59,229 bases of DNA from CAZTCJ01 sp964612085 (lineage in GTDB: Bacteria; Pseudomonadota; Alphaproteobacteria; JAJFIK01): positions 1 to 59,229 of the forward strand of contig CAZTCJ010000015.1 in the NCBI GenBank assembly GCA_964612085.1, given 5' to 3'. Below are positions 45,501 through 59,229 of the stretch, in pieces. Both the position numbers and the translations under genes were made by a program. The notes beneath the pieces are model-generated. The model was given only the letters and a program-made list of their open reading frames with translations. It searched no databases and was not told the DNA's origin. Numbering within the stretch: the first letter of the stretch is position 1; each line of letters starts with the position of its first letter.

Positions 45501-47051
45501 GGCGCCGGTGAAGCCCTCCACCAGAAGATAAGTCTGCGAATTGTTCGTGAAGGTATTGTTGGCGATCTGCAGATTGCCGGTGACGCCCAGATCGGCTTCC
45601 GCCTCGGGGCTCGCGCCAAGGAAATAGCCGTTGTCACCCAGAGCAAAACCGGTGAGGTCGATAACCGTATCGATCTCGCCGCCGCTTTCGACTTCCAGAA
45701 GGGCGAAACCGTCGAGCGATCTGCCCGGCTCGCCCAGGAGCTCGAAGAACTCCTGATCGATGCTGGCGGTCGAGACGATCATTTCATTGATCACGAGCGG
45801 CTGAACGGGAGCCGGCACATTGGTCGCGCCCGGCGTGTCGCCGCCGTCGGCCGGATTGAAATTGCCGATCTGGAAAGCGCCGGTCGCATCGGGATCGCGG
45901 AATACATGGGCCGGCACGAAGCCGCCGTCAGGTCCAACTTGTGTCGGGCTGTAGACCCGGTCGCCGCTGCCCGGCGTCTCGATCAGCGCCACGCTGTCCA
46001 GGATCGTGTCCCAGGGCGTCACATCGAGGATGCCGTCATCATCCGTATCAAGATCCTGTTGATTACTGCCCGTGAAGCCTTGAACCAGCAAATGGGTGAC
46101 ATTGTCGCCGTTCTCGAAGTTCAGCGTCGTCGTCAGATCGACGCCCGTAGACAGGGTGAACGTGCTTTCCGCCGCCAGGAAGAAACCGTCCGCCGGGATA
46201 CTGAAGCCATCGAGCGCCGTGACATTCTCGATCACGCCAGAGCCGCCCGCGCCGTCGCCGATGACGAGATAGGTCAGACCATCGAGCGATGTACCCGTAT
46301 CGCCGGTCAGCTCGAAATATTCGTCATTATCCGTACCCGGCTGATCGATCCGGATCTCGTTGATCGCGATTGCCGGAACCGACGGACCGGCCGTTCCCGT
46401 GAACGCGATATCGTCCACGAAGATATTTTCCACACCCGCATTAGTATCCGTACTGATCACAAGCGACAGCGCCGTCTCGTCAAGACTGTTGGCGGCAATC
46501 AGCGCATCCAGATCGACGGTGAAACTCTGCCAGGGCGTGTTCAGACCGTCCGCAGAGGCCTGGGCTTCCAATTCCGGCTCACCCAGCGTCAATAGCGACA
46601 CCGTGGTCGTGCCGTCGCTCAACGCCGCGGAGAAGGAATCATCCGCCTCATAGCCGGTGTCGTTGATCCAGTAATTAAACGCCAGTTGACGGCTCGAAAA
46701 GCCGCTCGCGTCAACGGTCTCGAAGATCAGATCGATCCGGCCATCCGTATCGTTGAACTGGAAATTCCGCTCGGACGTGCCCACGGCCGTACCATCGGCG
46801 GCATTATCCGGGGCGTTCGATCCCGAAAAGCTGTTCACGCCGATGAAGTCGCCGCTTTCCGCACCGACCGAGGGGCCCGCGCCGACGCCGCGCGTATCGA
46901 TCCAGAAACTGACGAAATCGAGACCCGGGCCGCCAGTGTTGAACGACGCCGTATTGGTGAGCTGGGACCCGCTGGGCAGTTGATCGGTCGTGGATGTGGT
47001 TCCCGTCAGATCATTGAAATCCTGCACCGCATCGGTCAACGAAATCGGCAT
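42591..47051 (-). CDS. Secreted ExeM/NucH-type endonuclease with lamin-tail and CBM-like domains
   Basis: 1486 residues. Order: an N-terminal beta domain (1-220), two lamin-tail-like repeats (about 225-410 and 417-595, each with a DxDDDGxxDVTPW calcium-type loop and a YSP...VGPDG motif), an OB-fold region (about 604-875), and an endonuclease/exonuclease/phosphatase domain at about 879-1224. Its catalytic motifs are DADIIGLIELEND, VNHFKSKGS, IIGDLNAYPQ and ASDHDPVIVGL. Two CBM2-like beta-sandwiches follow (about 1242-1486). No signal peptide; the C-terminus ends PVPDSFEFV, like type I substrates. ExeM/NucH enzymes digest extracellular DNA for nutrients or biofilm turnover. Confidence 0.88.
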   Translation of the reverse strand: MPISLTDAVQDFNDLTGTTSTTDQLPSGSQLTNTASFNTGGPGLDFVSFWIDTRGVGAGPSVGAESGDFIGVNSFSGSNAPDNAADGTAVGTSERNFQFNDTDGRIDLIFETVDASGFSSRQLAFNYWINDTGYEADDSFSAALSDGTTTVSLLTLGEPELEAQASADGLNTPWQSFTVDLDALIAANSLDETALSLVISTDTNAGVENIFVDDIAFTGTAGPSVPAIAINEIRIDQPGTDNDEYFELTGDTGTSLDGLTYLVIGDGAGGSGVIENVTALDGFSIPADGFFLAAESTFTLSTGVDLTTTLNFENGDNVTHLLVQGFTGSNQQDLDTDDDGILDVTPWDTILDSVALIETPGSGDRVYSPTQVGPDGGFVPAHVFRDPDATGAFQIGNFNPADGGDTPGATNVPAPVQPLVINEMIVSTASIDQEFFELLGEPGRSLDGFALLEVESGGEIDTVIDLTGFALGDNGYFLGASPEAEADLGVTGNLQIANNTFTNNSQTYLLVEGFTGASGTDIDANDDGAIDVTPWTAITDSVAFIEAGSPITYSPNVVGPDGSFLAPGGFRNPEGTGPFQIHAFGDSSGYTPTAGTGDVGDPEPVLISEIQGSGAQSTRVGEAVLVEAIVTSVNNGQSGDLGGFFIQEEDTDQDGLDTTSEGLFVFSNSSVTAGDLVRVTGTVAEFEGETQLSGAAVEIVSSGNTLPTATPIDLPTAGTVTNRLGDLIPDLEAVEGMLVTFPEELTVTELFNLDRFGEFRLSEGGRLFQFTNDNAPSVAGFAAHLEDIASRTITVDDGFRNQNPDPVPYPDGSLDTADSFRMGDTVTGLTGVVSFKEASNELGNTSSSNADTYRIIPTLDPVFETGNPRPEEPEDVGGSLQVASFNVLNFFTTIDDGATLTDVGLEPRGADDLSRFDETIGRFDEFDRQLEKLTTAIIDLDADIIGLIELENDFNFDGDAAIEVLVENLNAALAQDLFAFVDPGINTIGTDAIAQGFIYRQDKVQIADGTTVEFLSDADLPGLGLDFGGETVFDGIATNRNPLAVTFEEIDTGGEVTVVVNHFKSKGSSGLDDPSDPLFDPESPNFDQLDGQGFWNVRRTQASEALDAWLGTDPTGSGDEDFLIIGDLNAYPQEDPITTLEESYDNLFDTFGIAQPYSFVFDGQAGALDYALSSSSLTSQVTGITEWHINADEADAIDYNLDFGRPGDIFDGTVPFRASDHDPVIVGLNLTAPEPAQDLELVRINDWFNEQTGRGGYNATYTLTLTEDDVEDGTVKAWELDVDVEDGSFNTGWTQGFNAPVSFDPSTGTFSTVDQGFQQELEVGDTITFAIQVLGAGFDEEGVTVSFDDLDDDPVLPDAGDPAGLEFTQLSLNDWGMGLVQQVGIRNIGDETVDGWIVKLDLDAGELDNLDLQNVWSAQAVEFDGNIFFFPQTYNESLDPGESTNFGFQANILDNAGADFDADDFSFIGVDDLPLGLPVPDSFEFV

Positions 47052-47084
47052 AGCTGCCCCCTGTTATCGCTTGAAAGCGTTTGA

Positions 47085-47114
47085 GTTCCGCGCGCATGCG
47101 GAACGGTGTGTTCC
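47085..47114. other. Overlapping inverted repeats upstream of the nuclease gene
   Basis: GTTCCGC (47085-47091) pairs with GCGGAAC (47098-47104), and GGAAC (47100-47104) can instead pair with GTTCC (47110-47114). The shared strand makes the two hairpins mutually exclusive. It lies 34 bases upstream of the nuclease ATG and may be an operator or leader structure. Confidence 0.45.
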
Positions 47115-47273
47115 GGCCCCAAAACACGGATTCTGATCGTAAAATATCTAACGCGGCTTTGCGACATTGGCGTTACAGGCCGGACCTGCCGGCCAAAAAC
47201 ACTGGGTATCGATCCTCCGCCCAAGAACGCAAGTAGCAGGATTTATAACCCGCTATTTGGGTACCAGTCGTCG

Positions 47274-47315
47274 GCACACAAACAAAAAGGCCACGCCTGA
47301 GGATCAGACGTGGCC
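47274..47315 (-). terminator. Intrinsic terminator of the giant phosphatase gene
   Basis: Stem GGCCACG / CGTGGCC continued, after one mismatch, by CTGA / TCAG around a GGA loop (47289-47315). On the minus strand it runs into TTTTTGTTTGTGTG. It begins 33 bases past the stop. Confidence 0.88.
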
Positions 47316-47347
47316 GTATTGGTGTCAAGCTGATGCCGCCAGGGACA

Positions 47348-56020
<8,673 letters not shown>

Positions 56021-56076
56021 CGTGTTGGGCCCCCTCGGCGATGTCAGCGGTCGATGCGACCGCGTTGAAGTCAACC

Positions 56077-56104
56077 AGCTATAAAACGACAGCTATAGAA
56101 CGAC
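56077..56104. repeat. 14-bp tandem repeat upstream of the giant phosphatase gene
   Basis: AGCTATAAAACGAC (56077-56090) followed at once by AGCTATAGAACGAC (56091-56104), one mismatch. It ends 57 bases upstream of the ATG. Head-to-tail spacing suits a dimeric activator, as for PhoB-type direct repeats, although the sequence is not the PhoB consensus. Confidence 0.6.
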
Positions 56105-56452
56105 CGGCGCACTGCGTCCCAATACGGAACACAGAAACCTGAAGCTGCTGTACCAGCGAGTTTTTTCAGTTTTGTGACGGGCGGCGGGGTCGGCGTTCAC
56201 TTTTGGCGCGTTCCGATTTGTGACAGACCGTCAAGACAGCGGCCGCGCGGCCTGAATTTTAGGCAGGCAATCCTATTCCGTCGCCAAGCCATCCAATCCT
56301 TGGCGAATATGACGGGATTGAAAGGCGGAGTGTTATTTTCCGCTAAAGACGCGCGGCCAGGCGATAGGTCAAACCAATCGAATTAAGCGCCGGACTGTGG
56401 CCCAATCGCCGCATCAAAATTTTGTCTGTGGATACCCGCACCCTTTTTGGAA

Positions 56453-56470
56453 CGTCTGAGGAATCAGACG
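56453..56470 (-). terminator. Hairpin at the 3' end of the DUF2207 gene
   Basis: CGTCTGA-GGAA-TCAGACG immediately past the DUF2207 stop codon. No T-tract follows on the minus strand, so it is either a weak terminator or an mRNA 3' stabiliser. Confidence 0.4.
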
Positions 56471-56471
56471 G

Positions 56472-58088
56472 TTACCAGCCCCCCGCCGAAGCGCCGCCGC
56501 CACCGGAAAAGCCGCCCGAGGAGGCGCCCGACCCGGTCGATTGCGTCGTGATGGCGGGCAGGATCGCGGCCGTCATGGTGCTGGTGCCGTCGTCCCGGTA
56601 TTTCAGGCTCTTGTACCAGTCGAACAGGGCCTGGACGTCGAGATCGTCCGCTTCTTCCAGATCGGGCCCGAACCGCGCCGCCCAGGCTTCTTCCGCGTCG
56701 AGCGCCACGGCATAGGCCAGCAACTCGAAGAAATGGGCGGGCAGAGCGCGGCGCGCCGGCAACGGATCTTCAGCACTCAGATAGCGGCGCAGGCCTTCGA
56801 TCTGATCGCGCACCAGCCGTCCCGCCCAGGTGGGCGCGCGCATGACCTGGACATAGATCAGGATCAGAAACGGGCTCAGGACGAACGCCATAATGGCCAG
56901 GATCAGGGCGACCCGGTCGCGCGGGTCTTCCAGGACTTCCTGGACGAACAGATAGATGAGCGCGGCTTCGACGGCGAAAAACAGGATCCAGAAGCGCTGC
57001 CAAACGGCTTTGTTGTCGGTGAAATAGCGCTCCCGGTATTCCTTTCTGAGGGCCCGCCTGAGCGCCCCGGACGCCTTGCCGATCCTGGAATCCCCAGGCT
57101 TCAGGGTGACGCTGTCGCCATTGTCGAACAAGGCCCCCGCCAGCGCCCGCTCGCCCGGCGACAGCTCGGCGCGCGGGCCCGTGCTCTTGGCGATGGTCAG
57201 GCTCTTATCGTCCCGCTCCAGGGTGATCGCCCGTTTCGTCACCAGGCTGACGAGTGCGGCGACGAAAGCGGTCATGTCAAAGCCCATGCGCGTGACATAG
57301 CGTGACGCCGCGGGCGACAGACCGGCCGGCGGCGTGGAGGACGCCGACACACCGGTCGGTTTGGTGTCGCGCCCGACCGACATCCAGCTCAAATGCAGAT
57401 AGGCCCACAGGAAGGCGAAGCTGATCAGCGCCCAATAGCGCAGCAACTCGTTGACACGGGCATAGCGGATCGCACTTTCGGGGAAGGTCTCGCCGGGCCA
57501 GGTCAGGACAATGGCGCCGCTCTCGAACGCCTCGCCGTCATCGGCCGTGCCGATGGGTCCGCGCCAGATCCGCTCATATTGCTCCGCAGACGCCCCATCG
57601 GGACCGAGCCCGCGCGGCCAGCCGATCGTCAGGCGCGCTGTGCGCCAGGGCAGCTCGAACTGGCCCGCCAGCGGCGTCCAGGACAGGCGAATGCGCCCGT
57701 CGTCCCGGCGCCAGAAGGGACGCTCGGCCCGATAAGTCACCACATAGTCGTGGCGGCCGGTTTCCAAAAACACGTCCCGGTCGCCGATGCGCAGGGTCTC
57801 GTCGTCATCGCCGACCAGATCGAAAGGTTCCGCCCGGCCGTTCCGCGTCACGGTGAAATCGGACAGCCTGCCGAGCCGTTGGGGCAGCTCAAAGAAAATG
57901 CCCCGCTTGATTTCGCCGCCTTCCGCAAAGGCGGTGATCGCCTGACGGACCGTGAGCGCGCCGTTTTCATCGAGCGTGAGCGTGGTTTCGATCGACTCGA
58001 TCCGCTCCTCGGCCCAGGCCAGAGCCGGAAGCACCAGAACAGCCATCAGTATGAGGACGGCCCGGCCATACCATTGATGCAAAATCAT
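56472..58088 (-). CDS. DUF2207 membrane protein
   Basis: 538 residues. Signal peptide (AVLILMAVLVLPALAWA), a periplasmic DUF2207 domain at about 28-210 (RIESIETTLTLDENGALTVR, GIFFELPQRLG), a membrane helix near 215, a cytoplasmic domain, and two helices around VWQRFWILFFAVEAALIYLF and RVALILAIMAFVLSPFLILI. The C-terminus is Ser/Gly-rich, ending SGGFSGGGGASAGGW. The Gly-rich SGG..GGW tail is a family hallmark. Function unknown. It is divergent from ccoN. Confidence 0.85.
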   Translation of the reverse strand: MILHQWYGRAVLILMAVLVLPALAWAEERIESIETTLTLDENGALTVRQAITAFAEGGEIKRGIFFELPQRLGRLSDFTVTRNGRAEPFDLVGDDDETLRIGDRDVFLETGRHDYVVTYRAERPFWRRDDGRIRLSWTPLAGQFELPWRTARLTIGWPRGLGPDGASAEQYERIWRGPIGTADDGEAFESGAIVLTWPGETFPESAIRYARVNELLRYWALISFAFLWAYLHLSWMSVGRDTKPTGVSASSTPPAGLSPAASRYVTRMGFDMTAFVAALVSLVTKRAITLERDDKSLTIAKSTGPRAELSPGERALAGALFDNGDSVTLKPGDSRIGKASGALRRALRKEYRERYFTDNKAVWQRFWILFFAVEAALIYLFVQEVLEDPRDRVALILAIMAFVLSPFLILIYVQVMRAPTWAGRLVRDQIEGLRRYLSAEDPLPARRALPAHFFELLAYAVALDAEEAWAARFGPDLEEADDLDVQALFDWYKSLKYRDDGTSTMTAAILPAITTQSTGSGASSGGFSGGGGASAGGW

Positions 58089-58417
58089 GACGCGCTTTCC
58101 CCCATGAGCTGAGCCGGACCGGCCGATCGCCAGCCCGGCGGCACATGCTTACTGTCTCACTCTCTTGCCCAGTCTGCCACAGGCCGGAACGCCGGGCGTT
58201 CCGCTCTTCCAGACAATCCCATTAGGAAGACACTCCCTCAGCGGCGCGCAGCAGGCGGTTCAATGCCTGGTCCCTTTATCGCCGCCCTTTCCCGGTGACC
58301 CTGCCGCTGCGACACTTGCGCCGCGGAGCGAAACTTTTTTCCCGCTTGAAAATTCCTGAAGCCCGAAGTCTAACCCACGACAGGAATTGCGCAAATCAGC
58401 GCACCCTCCGGACGAGC

Positions 58418-58431
58418 TTGATGCAAGTCAA
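58418..58431 (+). promoter_or_regulatory. ccoN: FNR/CRP-family anaerobic activator box of ccoN
   Basis: TTGATGCAAGTCAA, one mismatch from TTGAT-N4-ATCAA; same arms as the bchE box. A TATTGT hexamer (58453-58458) lies 21 bases downstream, placing the box near -41.5 of a start at about 58466, the class II FNR geometry. FNR-type control of cbb3 oxidase genes is well established. Confidence 0.75.
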
Positions 58432-58452
58432 TGGCGGAATGCGGCAGTGCGA

Positions 58453-58458
58453 TATTGT
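58453..58458 (+). promoter_or_regulatory. Putative -10 element of the ccoN promoter
   Basis: TATTGT, four of six consensus bases, at the class II FNR distance. It would start transcription near 58466, giving a leader of about 160 bases. Confidence 0.45.
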
Positions 58459-58473
58459 TAGCCATTGATTCAA

Positions 58474-58514
58474 GGACCATCGCCATGGTCCATGGCGAAG
58501 GGCTGCCATGGACC
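58474..58514 (+). promoter_or_regulatory. Mutually exclusive hairpins in the ccoN leader
   Basis: GGACCAT (58474-58480) pairs perfectly with ATGGTCC (58485-58491). The same GGTCC (58487-58491) also begins the arm GGTCCATGGC (58487-58496), which pairs perfectly with GCCATGGACC (58505-58514). Only one hairpin can form at a time, as in attenuators and riboregulators. Confidence 0.6.
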
Positions 58515-58530
58515 GATTTGGCTGTCCGGC

Positions 58531-58553
58531 AAGGGCCCGGAGTGGGCTCTTTT
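58531..58553 (+). terminator. Terminator-like hairpin in the ccoN leader
   Basis: AAGGGCCC (58531-58538) pairs with GGGCTCTT (58544-58551) with one G-U pair and a GGAGT loop, running into TTT. It is 75 bases upstream of ccoN and would stop transcription if it folds. Confidence 0.45.
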
Positions 58554-58581
58554 CGATGGACTTCGCGGCCCGCGCGCCGCA

Positions 58582-58614
58582 GGCCCGGACGCACCACGGT
58601 CCGGGCCCGATTTT
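58582..58614 (+). terminator. Second terminator-like hairpin adjoining the ccoN ribosome binding site
   Basis: Perfect 9-pair stem GGCCCGGAC / GTCCGGGCC (58582-58590, 58599-58607) with an 8-base loop, followed by CGATTTT. The TTTT ends one base before the GGGGG that probably serves as ribosome binding site, 13 bases from the ATG. It may act as an attenuator or as an mRNA-stabilising 5' structure. Confidence 0.5.
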
Positions 58615-58627
58615 GGGGGTATGCCTC

Positions 58628-59229
58628 ATGAGCGACCACGCAGCCTCACTCCGCAGCCGGGGCGCCGACAGTCTGATCGTTATGGTGCTTCTGGTCCTGG
58701 GGATCGCCTGGGCGGGCCTGACCATCACGCGTACGGAAGATACGCTGATGCTCGTTCATGGCGTGCTGTTTCTCGGCGCCTTCGCCCTCGCCGCCCTGGC
58801 GCTCGGGCGCGGCATGCTGCGGGGCTTCCGGCTCGATCAAGCGGAATACGAGAACGCGCTCATCAAGGTGGGCGTCTTCTTTTCCATGCTGTGGGCGGTC
58901 GCGGGCCTGCTGGTGGGCGTCATCATCGCGGCCCAGTTGGCGCTGCCCAATCTGTTTTATTTCGAGGATTTCGGCTGGACCAATTTCGGCCGTCTGCGGC
59001 CGCTCCACACCTCGGCGGTGATTTTCGCGTTCGGCGGCACGGTGCTGATCACCACCAGCTTTTACGTGGTCCAGCGCACCTCCAAGGCGCGGCTGTTCGG
59101 CGGCGTGCTGCCCTGGTTCGTGATGATGGGCTATCAGCTCTTCATCGCCGTGGCGGCCACCGGCTATCTCATGGGCGTCACCCAATCCAAGGAATATGCC
59201 GAGCCCGAATGGTATGCCGACCTGTGGCT
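58628..59229 (+). CDS. ccoN: Cytochrome cbb3 oxidase subunit I CcoN (5' part, runs off the window)
   Basis: Two hundred codons are visible, with no stop. The catalytic heme-copper subunit: membrane helices around VMVLLVLGIAWAGLTI, VGVFFSMLWAVAGLLVGVII, and then LNLFYF-type GWTNFGRLRPLHTSAVIFAF, whose His is the low-spin heme ligand region of cbb3 oxidases (RLRPLHTSAVIFAFGG). The LFGGVLPWF and VAATGYLMGVTQSKEYAEPEW segments match CcoN. High-affinity respiration under low oxygen. ATG at 58628 follows GGGGG at 58615-58619. Upstream are an FNR box and a structured leader. Confidence 0.93.
   Translation, partial: MSDHAASLRSRGADSLIVMVLLVLGIAWAGLTITRTEDTLMLVHGVLFLGAFALAALALGRGMLRGFRLDQAEYENALIKVGVFFSMLWAVAGLLVGVIIAAQLALPNLFYFEDFGWTNFGRLRPLHTSAVIFAFGGTVLITTSFYVVQRTSKARLFGGVLPWFVMMGYQLFIAVAATGYLMGVTQSKEYAEPEWYADLW

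Larger units (their letters stand above)
47052..47347. other. Intergenic region between nuclease and giant phosphatase genes
   Basis: 296 bases. Besides the overlapping hairpins next to the nuclease start it holds a GGCCGG / CCGGCC inverted repeat at 47178-47194 and the terminator at 47274-47315. No gene seen. It probably contains the nuclease promoter. Confidence 0.5.
56021..56471. other. Promoter region of the giant phosphatase gene
   Basis: 451 bases without a convincing gene. It contains a 14-base tandem repeat at 56077-56104 and, at the far end, a CGTCTGA / TCAGACG hairpin (56453-56470) directly after the DUF2207 stop. GAGGGG serves as ribosome binding site for the giant gene. Confidence 0.5.
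58089..58627. other. Divergent DUF2207/ccoN region: promoter and structured ccoN leader
   Basis: 539 bases. The part next to DUF2207 holds no recognised gene. The ccoN-proximal 210 bases hold an FNR-type box, a plausible -10, and four inverted repeats (listed separately). A 66-codon frame at 58431-58631 overlaps all of these and lacks a ribosome binding site. Confidence 0.6.

Noticed and set aside
58431..58631. Small 66-codon frame in the ccoN leader
   Set aside because: Starts inside the FNR box, has no ribosome binding site and would lie upstream of the predicted transcript start.

Overview
The window is GC-rich bacterial chromosome with dense gene packing and almost only ATG starts. It probably comes from an anoxygenic-phototrophic alphaproteobacterium. 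The left edge carries the 5' part of bchE (oxygen-independent cyclase of bacteriochlorophyll synthesis). Its promoter holds both an FNR-type box and a PpsR/CrtJ-type TGT-N12-ACA palindrome. The right edge carries the 5' part of ccoN (cbb3 oxidase), with an FNR box that has the same arms. TonB-dependent receptors, a TPR-sulfotransferase and large type I-like secreted proteins fit an aquatic alphaproteobacterium. I cannot name the genus. I saw no tRNA, rRNA, CRISPR array, integrase or insertion sequence.

Layout. 1-4.1 kb (minus): bchE and a four-domain fasciclin/RTX protein. 4.5-6.5 kb (plus): a GCS2/YbdK-type carboxylate-amine ligase and a GST-like protein. 6.5-9.9 kb: an NhaR-like LysR regulator divergent from sbtA-sbtB-DUF6671, a sodium/bicarbonate uptake module. 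10.1-15.6 kb (plus): a tight run of esterase, ATP-grasp, esterase, ATP-grasp, tspO and a DCC-family thiol protein; the first four look like a dedicated ligase/hydrolase pathway of unknown product. 15.8-19.1 kb: a secreted repeat protein, then a Tat-exported pair (D-threonine aldolase-like and aldonolactone oxidase). 19.8-25.5 kb (plus): a TonB receptor, a TPR-sulfotransferase and a membrane TPR protein.

25.5-37.0 kb (minus) is an export region: a complete HAE1-type RND tripartite pump, then an MMPL-type RND exporter fused to a LolA-like lipoprotein-sorting domain next to a DUF1302-type outer-membrane barrel, and a LysR regulator.

37.1-56.0 kb looks like an organic-phosphorus and nucleic-acid scavenging island. 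It has an MBL-fold hydrolase, a beta-propeller phytase divergent from a TonB receptor, a DUF1579-like protein, a 1486-residue ExeM/NucH-type nuclease, and a 2890-residue protein. That last protein joins two 5'-nucleotidase modules, a beta-propeller, an OB-fold, a nuclease domain interrupted by a CHRD domain, and a LamG domain. The nuclease, the giant protein and the fasciclin protein lack Sec signals and end in an acidic stretch plus a hydrophobic F-x-x(-x) tail, as type I substrates do.

56.5-59.2 kb: a DUF2207 membrane protein, then an FNR-box promoter, a heavily structured leader with mutually exclusive hairpins, and ccoN.
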